From the NCBI RefSeq assembly GCF_039543385.1, contig NZ_BAABJQ010000024.1:1-64000 (forward strand): 64,000 nucleotides of DNA, given 5' to 3'. Below the pieces are notes generated by a model. The model made no database searches and was not told where the DNA came from. It saw only the letters and a list, made by a program, of their open reading frames with translations. This document shows, piece by piece, positions 1-7,745 of the stretch. A program made the translations under genes and the position numbers. The stretch's first letter is position 1. Each line of letters begins with the position of its first letter. Origin of the DNA: Rugosimonospora acidiphila (GTDB lineage: Bacteria; Actinomycetota; Actinomycetes; Mycobacteriales; Micromonosporaceae).

Positions 1-81
1 GGTGGCCGCGGAGCCGCCGGTGGCCGCGGAGCCGCCGGTGGCCGCGGAGCCGCCGGTGGCCGCGGAGCCGCCGGTGGCCGC
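1..81. repeat. 18-bp tandem repeat encoding the ATGGSA linker
   Basis: Four and a half identical 18-bp units (GGTGGCCGCGGAGCCGCC on the plus strand) lie head to tail from the window edge. The unit is a multiple of three, so expansion or contraction keeps the minus-strand reading frame. The array may continue beyond the edge. Confidence 0.9.
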
Positions 82-195
82 GGGCACCGCGGTGGCGGCG
101 ACGGTGGCGATGGCGGCGGGTGCCGCGGTGGCGAGCGCGAGGGTGGCGAACAGGATGGCGCGCCGGGGTGTGGGGCGCGTCGGGTGTCGGAGCAT
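1..195 (-). CDS. Secreted protein with Ala-Thr-Gly-Gly-Ser repeats, N-terminus only
   Basis: The minus strand from 195 to the window edge is an open 65-codon frame that begins ATG, with AGGAG six bases upstream. The first residues are basic (MLRHPTRPTPRRA). A hydrophobic Ala/Leu-rich stretch follows, ending near AVPAA, which is a typical Sec signal peptide. A low-complexity region of six-residue units (ATGGSA) comes next and would be a linker in the exported protein. The gene runs off the left edge, so its catalytic or binding domain is unseen. It is divergent from the LacI regulator at 429, which suggests a sugar-related enzyme or binding protein, but this is inference only. Confidence 0.7.
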   Translation of the reverse strand, partial: MLRHPTRPTPRRAILFATLALATAAPAAIATVAATAVPAATGGSAATGGSAATGGSAATGGSAAT

Positions 196-263
196 GTCGA
201 CTCCTGGGGGTGGAATGTGTCCATCGGCGCGTTGGACAGCAACGTATGTCGATGGAATGACAT

Positions 264-286
264 TTGCAAGACCTGAAAGAGCTTTC
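264..286. promoter_or_regulatory. Candidate LacI-family operator, copy 1
   Basis: This 23-bp site has TTGCA, four bases, CTGAA, then an imperfect inverted TTC half (core GAAAG-AG-CTTTC at 275-286). It matches the site at 375-397 at about 18 of 23 positions, with the same internal spacing. It lies between two divergent genes, one of which is a LacI regulator, so it is likely an operator. Confidence 0.6.
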
Positions 287-374
287 TTCGGGGCGGCCTC
301 CGGCCGGGGCTCATAGCCTGAGCCAGGTCGGGACCGCGACGTGGCGCGGATGAGTCCTGAAAGCAGGCATGGCT

Positions 375-399
375 TGCATGATCTGAAGGAATTTTCAGC
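375..399. promoter_or_regulatory. Candidate LacI-family operator, copy 2
   Basis: The second copy of the element at 264-286, 111 bp away (about ten helical turns). It contains an inverted repeat CTGAA-N6-TTCAG at 384-399. Two sites at this distance allow looping between LacI-family dimers. It sits about 30 bp before the LacI start, so autoregulation is likely. Confidence 0.6.
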
Positions 400-428
400 C
401 GGCTTTCGCAATCCTTGACGGCCTCCCT

Positions 429-1472
429 ATGCTGCGGGGCATGCCGCCGCAGCCAGGTCGCGCCCGGCTCGCCGACATCGCCGGACAGGCCGGTGTCAGC
501 GAGGCCACCGTCTCGCGCGTGCTCAACGACCGGCCGGGGGTGCGCGCCGACACCCGGCAGTCCGTGCTCACGGCGCTGGACGTGCTGGGTTACGAACGGC
601 CCGAGCGGCTGCGCAAGCGCAGCGCCGGCCTGGTCGGCCTGGTGGTTCCGGAACTGGAGAACCCGGTGTTCCCCAAGTTCGCGCAGACCATCGAGTCCGC
701 GCTGGCGCAGCAGGGCTTCACCCCGGTGCTGTGCACCCAGACCGCGGGCGGCGTCACCGAGGACGAGTACGTGGAGATGCTGCTGGACCGGCAGGTGGCC
801 GGGGTCATCTTCGTCTCGGGGCTGCACGCGGACACGGCCGCCGACCACGACCGGTACCGCAAGCTGGTCGACCGGCCGCTGCCGATAGTGCTGATCAACG
901 GGTACGTCGAGGACCTCGACGCGCCATTCGTGTCCTGCGACGAGGTGCTCGCCGGCCGGCTCGCGGTGGCGCACCTGGTGGCGCTGGGCCACACCCGGAT
1001 CGGCCTGGTCAACGGCCCCGAGCGCTTCCAGCCGGTACGCCGCAGGTTGGCCGGGTACCGTGCCGAGATCGCCGCGCACGGGCTCGCGGAGCACGTCGAG
1101 CTGAGCCTGTTCGGGGTCGAGGGCGGGCAGGCCGCCACCCAGCGACTGCTCGATCGCGGTGTCACCGGCGTCGCCTGCGGCTCCGACCTGATGGCGCTGG
1201 GCGCGATCCGGGCGATACACGCGCGCGGGCTGTCGGTGCCCGGCGACGTGTCGGTGGTGGGCTACGACGACTCGCCGCTCATGGCGTTCACCGATCCGCC
1301 ACTGACCACGGTGCGCCAGCAGATCACGGCCATGTCGCACGCGGCCGTCCGGGCGCTCGTCGATGAGATCAACGGGCAACCCGCGCCCCACTCCGAGTAC
1401 GTCTTCCGTCCGGAACTGGTGGTACGCGCGTCCACCGGAGTCGCTCCCCGGGTGACGACTACCGGACGATAG
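429..1472 (+). CDS. LacI-family transcriptional regulator
   Basis: The 347-aa protein has an N-terminal LacI helix-turn-helix at about residues 12-58 (LADIAGQAGVSEATVSRVLN). A periplasmic-binding-protein-like sensor domain follows from about residue 67 (VGLVVPELENPVFPKF) to the end, including the usual HLVALGHTRIGLVNGP segment. Length and order match the family. An alternative ATG at 441 is preceded by GCGGGG and may be the true start, because no good ribosome site precedes 429. It probably represses the divergent secreted protein gene at the left edge, and itself, through the paired sites at 264-286 and 375-399. The sugar effector cannot be read from the sequence. Confidence 0.9.
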   Translation: MLRGMPPQPGRARLADIAGQAGVSEATVSRVLNDRPGVRADTRQSVLTALDVLGYERPERLRKRSAGLVGLVVPELENPVFPKFAQTIESALAQQGFTPVLCTQTAGGVTEDEYVEMLLDRQVAGVIFVSGLHADTAADHDRYRKLVDRPLPIVLINGYVEDLDAPFVSCDEVLAGRLAVAHLVALGHTRIGLVNGPERFQPVRRRLAGYRAEIAAHGLAEHVELSLFGVEGGQAATQRLLDRGVTGVACGSDLMALGAIRAIHARGLSVPGDVSVVGYDDSPLMAFTDPPLTTVRQQITAMSHAAVRALVDEINGQPAPHSEYVFRPELVVRASTGVAPRVTTTGR

Positions 1473-1642
1473 CAATGCGACAAATTCTCGCTTTTGCCGC
1501 GAGAGGTCGGTGCACGTGCAGGTGCACGAGGCAGAATCCAGCGCAGGAGTAGTGCGGGTACCGGTCGGCTCCGGGTACCGTAGGCGCAACGTGAAGGCTG
1601 GGTGTTGCAGATTGCAGAGGAGCCCTGGAGGGGGTGGGGAGC

Positions 1643-2464
1643 GTGCCCGTCACCGGGCAACGTGTCGTCCGCCGGGCTCTGGGCCGACGGCTGACCCGCC
1701 TCCGCATCGCCAGCGGCAAGACCAGGCGCGAGGTCGCCGAGGAGAAGCTCGGCATGTCGGAGCCGACCCTCCATCGCATCGAGACCGGCAAAGTGCCGGT
1801 CAGCGGCGCGAACGTCCGCGCGCTGTGCTGGCTGTACGAGGCCGACCAGAGCGTGACCGACGCGCTGGCCGAACTCGCGCTGGGCACCTCGCAGGAGGAG
1901 TGGTGGGACGCCAACCCGGTCATCCCCGACTGGTTCAAGCTGTACGTGGGGCTTGAGGCGAGCGCGCAGAGCATCCGGAGCTATGACGGGGAGGTCGTCC
2001 CCGGCGAGCTGCAGACCGAGCAGTACGCGCGGGCCATCTTCACCGCCGAGCGGCCCGATCACACGCCGGAGGCCGAGCGCCAGGTGACGCTGCGCCTGCA
2101 GCGCCAGAAGTCGCTGTTCTCCCGCCGACCCCCCGCGCAACTGACCACCATTCTCGGCGAGGGGGCGCTCACCCGACCGGTCGGCGGTGAGACCGTACTC
2201 AAGGCACAGATCGAGCACCTGCGCTACACCGCGCGGGACAACAACATCACCATCAAGGTGCTGCCATGGTCGGTGGGCGCACACGCGGCCATGGCCGGCG
2301 CGTTCCGCATCCTCGACTTCGACGACCCCGAGGACCCCAACATCGTCTACCTGGAATCCCACGTCGGCGCCCTCTACCTGGAAGAGGTCGCCGAGGTCGA
2401 GGAGTACCGACGGATTTTTACGCTCATCGATAACAATGCGATACCGATCCACGATTATCGGTAG
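1643..2464 (+). CDS. WhiJ-like XRE regulator with DUF5753 domain
   Basis: The 273-aa protein has an N-terminal helix-turn-helix of the HTH_31 type at about residues 10-65 (LRIASGKTRREVAEEKLGMSEPTLHRIETGK) and a C-terminal DUF5753 domain from about residue 95. Such proteins are abundant in filamentous actinobacteria. They usually work with a small DUF397 partner, as with WhiJ in Streptomyces, and affect development or secondary metabolism. Here a DUF397 gene lies 1.1 kb downstream on the opposite strand, with a methyltransferase between. The GTG at 1643 is preferred over GTG 1634 because GGAGG at 1627-1631 is too close to 1634. Ligand and targets are unknown. Confidence 0.85.
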   Translation: MPVTGQRVVRRALGRRLTRLRIASGKTRREVAEEKLGMSEPTLHRIETGKVPVSGANVRALCWLYEADQSVTDALAELALGTSQEEWWDANPVIPDWFKLYVGLEASAQSIRSYDGEVVPGELQTEQYARAIFTAERPDHTPEAERQVTLRLQRQKSLFSRRPPAQLTTILGEGALTRPVGGETVLKAQIEHLRYTARDNNITIKVLPWSVGAHAAMAGAFRILDFDDPEDPNIVYLESHVGALYLEEVAEVEEYRRIFTLIDNNAIPIHDYR

Positions 2465-2601
2465 CGCAGCCGATCCATCCGGCGACGAGCTGGCCGAGCA
2501 GCATTAATTCGACGCAACGTCCCCCGCACGCACCAACGCGACGCCCGCAGGTACGCCGGCGAATCCCTGACGACAGTGGTTTGGTGACGAGGTGAGATTC
2601 C

Positions 2602-3444
2602 ATGGCGACGGGTGAAGAGGCGGTCCATATGAACAACGCGGCGCTGGGCCTCGCCGGTAAGCCGGCGACCGCCGCGCGGATGTACGACTACTTCCTCGGT
2701 GGCGTGCACAATTTTCCGGCCGACCGGGACGCGGCCCGACGCGTCATCGAGCAGTACCCGCTGTTCCCCCAGTGGGCGGTGGCCAACCGGGCATTCCTGC
2801 GCCGCGCCGTCCGCTACCTGCTGCGCCACGGGATACGACAGTTCCTCGACCTCGGCTCGGGCATCCCGACCGTGGGCAACGTCCACGAGATCGCCCATGA
2901 GTTCGCGTCCGACGCCCGCGTGGTGTACGTGGACATCGACTCCGTGGCGGTGGCCGAGAGCCTCGAAATCCTCGACGGCAACAAGCTGGCCACCGCGATC
3001 CGGGCGGATTTGCGTGACCCGCGAGCGATCCTCGACCATCCCGACGTGCGCGCCATCCTGGACTTCGAGCGGCCGGTCGGGCTGCTGCTGGCCGCGGTGC
3101 TGCACTTCGTGCCCGAGGACGAGCAGGCCTACGGGGGCGTCGAGCAACTGGTCGCGGCGCTCGCACCGGGCAGCTACCTGACCGTCTCGCACGTCGCCAC
3201 GGAGAGCCTTCCGATCAGCAGCACGCGCACCAAGAACGCGGTCGAGGTCTATACGCGGCAGACCGCGACGTCGGGCAAGCCCCGCGATCGCGAGCAGGTG
3301 GAACGGTTCTTCACCGGCCTCGAACTGGTGGAGCCGGGCGTGGCCTGGCTGCATGACTGGCGCCCCGATCCGAACGACACGACCAAGGTTCCGGCCAACC
3401 CGACCGACGGTGGCGAGTGGGCCGCCGTGGGCCGGAAGGGCTGA
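2602..3444 (+). CDS. SAM-dependent methyltransferase, DUF574/Methyltransf_19 family
   Basis: The 280-aa protein carries the family signature near residue 24 (TAARMYDYFLGGVHNFPADR), the glycine-rich SAM loop (FLDLGSGIPT) and an acidic strand end (VVYVDIDSVAV). These cytosolic enzymes are common in actinomycetes and often sit beside XRE-DUF5753 or DUF397 genes. Substrates are not established. The start is ATG after GAGGTGAG, with good spacing. It follows the XRE gene by 137 bp in the same direction and is convergent with the DUF397 gene, so the three genes look like one regulatory group. Confidence 0.85.
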   Translation: MATGEEAVHMNNAALGLAGKPATAARMYDYFLGGVHNFPADRDAARRVIEQYPLFPQWAVANRAFLRRAVRYLLRHGIRQFLDLGSGIPTVGNVHEIAHEFASDARVVYVDIDSVAVAESLEILDGNKLATAIRADLRDPRAILDHPDVRAILDFERPVGLLLAAVLHFVPEDEQAYGGVEQLVAALAPGSYLTVSHVATESLPISSTRTKNAVEVYTRQTATSGKPRDREQVERFFTGLELVEPGVAWLHDWRPDPNDTTKVPANPTDGGEWAAVGRKG

Positions 3445-3537
3445 CCGGGCAACGACGGCGCCCGACCCGGCGTTCGCACCGGCCCGCGTCGAGCAACGCG
3501 GGCCGGTGCGCCCCTCCTGTACCTGCGGGCCGGCGGC

Positions 3538-3744
3538 TCAGCCGATGAGGAGCTTGTCGAACTCGCCCTTCTTGGCGCCGTCGAGGAATGAGTCCCACTC
3601 CTCCGTGGTGAACCGCACCGTGCCGGCGTCGGGGCTCTTACTGTTGCGAACCTCGATCACGCCGGAGCTGCGACGAGCCTCGACGCAGCTGCCGCCGTTG
3701 CCGGTCGACCTGCTGGACATGATCCAAGCGGTGTCACTGTTCAT
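3538..3744 (-). CDS. DUF397 small protein
   Basis: The 68-aa protein has the DUF397 pattern: W near residue 8 (AWIMSSRSTGNGGSCVE), a central EVRNSKSPDAGTVRFT strand pair and the WDSFLDGAKKGEF C-terminal motif. The start is ATG with AAGGAG seven bases upstream. In Streptomyces such proteins are genetically linked to WhiJ-like XRE-DUF5753 regulators and are thought to antagonise or modify them. The XRE gene at 1643 is the likely partner. The gene is transcribed towards the methyltransferase, with 93 bp between the stops. Confidence 0.85.
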   Translation of the reverse strand: MNSDTAWIMSSRSTGNGGSCVEARRSSGVIEVRNSKSPDAGTVRFTTEEWDSFLDGAKKGEFDKLLIG

Positions 3745-4168
3745 CGGTACTCCTTCGCGGTATGAGACTTCTTACCGATCAACTGAACAGCTCCCCGAAT
3801 CTCGGCGGGTCACGCGGAAACCCGTCGAACGGGCCGGTCAACGCCTCAGTTTTTCTCCCTTGCGGAACGTAACCGGGCCGGGCTCGCCGTCAGGGCCCGT
3901 TGAAGCGTGCGCTGCCCAGTAGGTGGCACTCCTCACCCCTCCCGCACGTCTCATCTTTCACGGCGAAATTCTGACCCACGTAGGGTAACCGAAATTGGTC
4001 GCTGTGAACGATCTCTACGTGATGACTTATCGTCGCGAATTCTTGCACGATGCATTAGGACACTGTCATGCTTACCGATGTGTGGCAACTGGGAGCCGCC
4101 AACCCGAGCGCCGCACCTTCCCCACCCGCGAAGCACGCCCACGACCTGCAGTTATGGGGGGAACGGCC
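3745..4168. other. Intergenic region, lower GC, no gene seen
   Basis: About 420 bp without a convincing gene. It holds the divergent upstream regions of the DUF397 gene (minus) and the small genes at 4169 (plus). The part around 3960-4080 is markedly less GC-rich than its surroundings, as expected for promoters. An open frame from 3995 enters the 4169 gene but has no ribosome site and no codon-position bias in its first half. Confidence 0.5.
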
Positions 4169-4276
4169 ATGGACATCCCCGGCCCCACCGTCGGAATCGA
4201 CGCCGGCACGCGAACCGGCACCGACCGGGCGCCGATCCGGCCATGCCCGACCGGTCGCGGGGGGGTGCCCGCATGA
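4169..4276 (+). CDS. 35-residue small protein, translationally coupled
   Basis: A short frame begins ATG after GGGGGGAA (spacing about 6) and encodes MDIPGPTVGIDAGTRTGTDR and 15 further residues. Its stop overlaps the next start as ATGA, so translation of the two is probably coupled. The composition (Gly, Thr, Arg, Pro) is not hydrophobic and there is no membrane segment. I do not recognise it. It may be a leader peptide, a small partner of the next protein or simply a ribosome-loading device. Confidence 0.45.
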   Translation: MDIPGPTVGIDAGTRTGTDRAPIRPCPTGRGGVPA

Positions 4277-4566
4277 GCGCGCCGGACTCCACCGACGAGT
4301 TCACGGTGCGCTTCCCGAATCCCACCAGCGAACCCGGCCACCCCGACGAGGTACAGGTGCGTGGCACCGTGAACCACGACGCCAAGACGATTACGTACGA
4401 GCTGCCGGACAAGACGCGCGCCACCCTCGACGTGGTCACCGCGCGGGCGCTCCAGATGATCCTGTGGGAGGGAGTGTTCGGCTCCCTCCAGCCCAGCGGC
4501 CCGCGCCTGAGGGTGGAGCGCCATCTGGGCACCGATCGGACCGGATCCCGGCACAACCCAGGCTAA
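4273..4566 (+). CDS. Hypothetical 97-aa protein
   Basis: The protein starts MSAPDSTDEFTVRFPNPTSE and has alternating hydrophobic residues suggesting a small beta-rich fold (EVQVRGTVNHDAKTITYELP) followed by a helix (TARALQMILWEGVFGSLQ). It has no signal peptide or membrane segment. The ATG overlaps the preceding stop by four bases, which sets the start. A strong hairpin at 4631-4668 follows, so the two small genes form one unit. I cannot assign a function. Confidence 0.6.
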   Translation: MSAPDSTDEFTVRFPNPTSEPGHPDEVQVRGTVNHDAKTITYELPDKTRATLDVVTARALQMILWEGVFGSLQPSGPRLRVERHLGTDRTGSRHNPG

Positions 4567-4630
4567 CCGGCGCCATCCGGCCGGCTCGACCCCCGCGAGC
4601 GGCCGGGTGCCCCACACCGGGGACGTGTAC

Positions 4631-4668
4631 GGCCCGGGGCCGGGCAGCTGCATGCCTGGCCCCGGGCC
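4631..4668 (+). terminator. Strong GC hairpin, probable intrinsic terminator
   Basis: GGCCCGGGGCC at 4631-4641 pairs perfectly with GGCCCCGGGCC at 4658-4668, and the loop can pair further (GGCA/TGCC). There is no clear T-tract, as is common for actinobacterial terminators. It separates the small-gene pair from the gene at 4713. Confidence 0.6.
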
Positions 4669-4677
4669 GACCGTGCT

Positions 4678-4706
4678 TTGCGCTACGAACCGATGCTCTA
4701 TACGGT
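4678..4706 (+). promoter_or_regulatory. Sigma-70-type promoter for a leaderless transcript
   Basis: TTGCGC (4678-4683), 17 bases, then TACGGT (4701-4706). The GTG start at 4713 lies seven bases after the -10 box, where transcription should begin, and it has no Shine-Dalgarno sequence. A leaderless mRNA is therefore likely. Confidence 0.6.
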
Positions 4707-4712
4707 ATCTGA

Positions 4713-4931
4713 GTGAGAGTCGAGCGCCATTGGTGGAACGGCAACCGGAGTCTCGGTGGACGCCGTGATGTGTATATCCGCACCGATGGCCAGCGCTGGG
4801 AAGTAGAGGCGCAGGCCGGCGGCGTCACGGGGCGGTCCAAGGTGCAGCAGTGCCCCAGCCAGTCATCGGCGGAGATCCTCGCCAACGCGTGGCGCGGTGG
4901 TCGCCCGGAGTGGCGCGAGCTGACCACCTGA
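4713..4931 (+). CDS. Small conserved hypothetical protein (72 aa)
   Basis: The protein begins VRVERHWWNGNRSLGGRRDV (first V translated as Met) and is rich in Arg, Trp and Gly, with a predicted beta-sheet core (YIRTDGQRWEVEAQAGG) and a helical end. It has no signal peptide, membrane segment or metal-binding cysteine pair. I recognise this as a type of short hypothetical protein common in Micromonosporaceae, without known function. It is expressed alone from the leaderless promoter at 4678-4706. Confidence 0.6.
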   Translation: MRVERHWWNGNRSLGGRRDVYIRTDGQRWEVEAQAGGVTGRSKVQQCPSQSSAEILANAWRGGRPEWRELTT

Positions 4932-5156
4932 GCCCGCACGCCGCCGGGGCAGGCGGCGACAATCGGCGCGCGGGTGACCGAATCGGTACGCGACGTCAGA
5001 TACCGCCCGCTTATGCGGGAGGCACGTGGTCGGCCGGCGTTTCGGACGAGTACCCTCGGGCTTCCTGATGCCTCTCGACGGGAGCCGTACCACCGTGGAG
5101 CCGACGCGGCGCCGGACCGGGATTTCCACCCGCACTTCGCTTCGGCGGATCGCGCC

Positions 5157-7655
5157 GTGACGCTCGTCGACGAGGTGTGCCGGGACCCGTCGCCGGACGC
5201 CGTCTTCGACGCGTTCTCGCGGTGGGCCACCGGGCGCGGGCTGACCCTCTACCCGCACCAGGAGGAGGCGCTGCTCGAGGTCGTCTCGGGGTCGAACGTC
5301 ATCCTGAGTACCCCGACCGGCTCCGGCAAGAGCCTGGTCGCGACGGGCGCGCACGCCGCCGCGCTGGCCGACGGGCGGCGCACCTTCTACACCGCGCCCA
5401 TCAAGGCGCTGGTGTCGGAGAAGTTCTTCGCCCTCTGCGACGTGTTCGGTGCGGCCGAGGTCGGCATGCTGACCGGCGACGCCAGCGTCAACGCGCAGGC
5501 CCCGATCATCTGCTGCACTGCCGAGATCCTGGCCAACATCGCGCTGCGCGACGGTGCCCGGGCCGACGTCGGCCAGGTGGTGATGGACGAGTTCCACTTC
5601 TACGCCGAGCCGGAGCGCGGGTGGGCGTGGCAGGTGCCGCTCATCGAACTGCCGCAGGCACAGTTCCTGCTCATGTCGGCCACGCTGGGCGACGTCAGCA
5701 AGCTGGCCGAGGACCTGACCCGGCGCACCGGCCGCGAGACCGCGGTGGTGCGCTCCGCGCAGCGCCCGGTCCCGCTGCACCACACGTTCGCCATGACTCC
5801 CCTGCACGAAACGCTGGAGGAGTTGCTGTCGACCCATCAGGCGCCGGTCTACGTCGTGCACTTCACCCAGGCCGCCGCCCTGGAACGGGCCCAGGCGCTG
5901 ATGAGCACCAACCTGGCCACCCGCGCCGAGAAGGACCTCATCGCCGAGGCCATCGGCAACTTCCGGTTCACCGCCGGCTTCGGCAAGACGCTGTCCCGGC
6001 TGGTGCGCCACGGCATCGGCGTGCACCACGCCGGGATGCTGCCCAAGTACCGGCGGCTCGTGGAGACGCTGGCGCAGGCCGGCCTGTTGAAGGTGATCTG
6101 CGGTACCGACACGCTGGGCGTGGGCATCAACGTGCCGATCCGCACGGTGCTGTTCACCGCGCTGTCGAAGTACGACGGCACGCGCACGCGGCTGCTGCAG
6201 GCCCGCGAGTTCCACCAGATCGCGGGGCGGGCCGGCCGGGCCGGGTACGACACCGTCGGCACCGTGGTGGTGCAGGCGCCCGAGCACGTCATCGAGAACG
6301 AGCGCGCGGTGGCCAAGGCCGCCGGTGACGCGAAGAAGCTGCGCAAGCTGGTGCGCAAGAAGCCGCCCGAGGGCATGGTGGCGTGGGCCCGGCCCACCTT
6401 CGAGCGGCTGGTGGCGGCGGAGCCCGAGCCGTTGAAGTCCCAGTTCTCGGTGAGCCACGCGATGCTGCTCAACGTCATCGGCCGGCCCGGCGACCCGTTC
6501 ACGGCAATGCGCCACCTGCTCACCGACAACCACGAGGACCGCGCGGCGCAGCGCCGGCACATCCGCCGCGCGATAGCCATCTACCGCGCCCTGCTGGCCG
6601 GCGGGGTGGTGGAGCGGCTGCCCGAGCCCGACGCCGAGGGTCGGTTGGTGCGCCTGACCGTGGACCTGCAGTTCGACTTCGCGCTCAACCAGCCGCTGTC
6701 TCCGTTCGCCCTGGCCGCCATCGAACTGCTCGACCCGGACTCCCCCGGGTACCCGCTGGACGTGCTGTCCGTCATCGAATCCACTCTGGACGATCCGCGT
6801 CAGGTGCTCTCCGCGCAGCAGTACAAGGCGCGCGGCGAGGCGGTGGCCCAGATGAAGGCCGACGGCATCGAGTACGAGGCCCGGATGGACCTGCTCGAAA
6901 ACGTCACGCACCCGCGCCCGCTGGCCGACCTGCTGGAGGACGCCTACGCGATGTACCGGCGCGGCCACCCCTGGGTCGCCGACCATGAGCTGGCACCCAA
7001 GTCGGTGGTCCGCGATATGTACGAGCGGGCCATGACGTTCGTGGAGTACGTGAACTTCTACGGCCTGTCCCGCTCCGAGGGGCTGGTGCTGCGGTACCTC
7101 GCCGACGCGTACAAGGCGCTGCGCCAGACGGTGCCCGAGGAGGCCAAAACCGAGGAGCTGGTCGACCTCATCGAGTGGCTGGGCGAGCTGGTGCGGCAGG
7201 TCGACTCCAGCCTGATCGACGAGTGGGAGCGGCTGCGCAACCCGACCGACGACCCGGCCGCGGTGGTGTCGGCCCGGCCCACCGCGCTGACCAGCAATGT
7301 GCGGGCGTTCCGGGTGCTGGTGCGCAACGCGCTGTTCCGGCGCGTCGAGCTGGCCGCGCTGCGCCGGTACGAGGAGCTGGGCGAGCTGGACGCCGAGGCG
7401 GGCTGGGACGCGGACGCCTGGGCCGACGCGATCGACGGATACTTCGCGGAGTACGACGAGATCGGTACCGGCCCGGACGCTCGGGGCCCGAAGATGCTGA
7501 TGATCGACGCGGGCCCGGATCGGTGGTCGCTGCGCCAGATCTTCGACGATCCGGCCGGCGACCACGACTGGGGCATCAGCGCGGAGGTCGACCTGGCGCG
7601 CAGCGACGAGGAGGGCGTGGCGGTCATCCAGGTGACCCAGGTCGGCCAGCTCTGA
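5157..7655 (+). CDS. DEAD/DEAH-box helicase with DUF3516 domain
   Basis: The 832-aa superfamily 2 helicase shows Walker A (STPTGSGKS), motif II written DEFH (MDEFHFY), motif III (SAT in LLMSATLGD) and motif VI (HQIAGRAGRAGYD). A long C-terminal DUF3516 region starts at about residue 440. It is an ATP-dependent nucleic-acid translocase of the Ski2/Lhr-like group; the substrate is unknown. GTG 5157 gives the usual family length and removes a poorly conserved 61-residue extension. GTG 4974 and ATG 5013 are in-frame alternatives without ribosome sites. It stands alone, convergent with the gene at 7746. Confidence 0.85.
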   Translation: MTLVDEVCRDPSPDAVFDAFSRWATGRGLTLYPHQEEALLEVVSGSNVILSTPTGSGKSLVATGAHAAALADGRRTFYTAPIKALVSEKFFALCDVFGAAEVGMLTGDASVNAQAPIICCTAEILANIALRDGARADVGQVVMDEFHFYAEPERGWAWQVPLIELPQAQFLLMSATLGDVSKLAEDLTRRTGRETAVVRSAQRPVPLHHTFAMTPLHETLEELLSTHQAPVYVVHFTQAAALERAQALMSTNLATRAEKDLIAEAIGNFRFTAGFGKTLSRLVRHGIGVHHAGMLPKYRRLVETLAQAGLLKVICGTDTLGVGINVPIRTVLFTALSKYDGTRTRLLQAREFHQIAGRAGRAGYDTVGTVVVQAPEHVIENERAVAKAAGDAKKLRKLVRKKPPEGMVAWARPTFERLVAAEPEPLKSQFSVSHAMLLNVIGRPGDPFTAMRHLLTDNHEDRAAQRRHIRRAIAIYRALLAGGVVERLPEPDAEGRLVRLTVDLQFDFALNQPLSPFALAAIELLDPDSPGYPLDVLSVIESTLDDPRQVLSAQQYKARGEAVAQMKADGIEYEARMDLLENVTHPRPLADLLEDAYAMYRRGHPWVADHELAPKSVVRDMYERAMTFVEYVNFYGLSRSEGLVLRYLADAYKALRQTVPEEAKTEELVDLIEWLGELVRQVDSSLIDEWERLRNPTDDPAAVVSARPTALTSNVRAFRVLVRNALFRRVELAALRRYEELGELDAEAGWDADAWADAIDGYFAEYDEIGTGPDARGPKMLMIDAGPDRWSLRQIFDDPAGDHDWGISAEVDLARSDEEGVAVIQVTQVGQL

Positions 7656-7745
7656 CACCGCCGGCGGGCGCGGGTCGCCGGCCGATTCCACGCGGCGGCC
7701 CCGGGCCGGTGCCCGAGGCCCAGCGCGCGGACCGCGGCCGGTCCG

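Noticed and set aside
1..316. A plus-strand protein of AAEPPV repeats
   Set aside because: The minus strand gives a signal peptide, a ribosome site and a sensible linker; the plus frame runs through the opposite gene's promoter without a start signal.
3995..4276. A longer start for the 35-residue small gene
   Set aside because: The upstream part lacks a ribosome site and coding bias, whereas ATG 4169 has GGGGGGAA at the right distance.
4863..7691. A 942-codon open frame antisense to the DUF3516 helicase
   Set aside because: It is low-complexity (His/Arg/Val/Gly-rich), has no family resemblance, and arises because GC-rich third positions suppress stops on the other strand.
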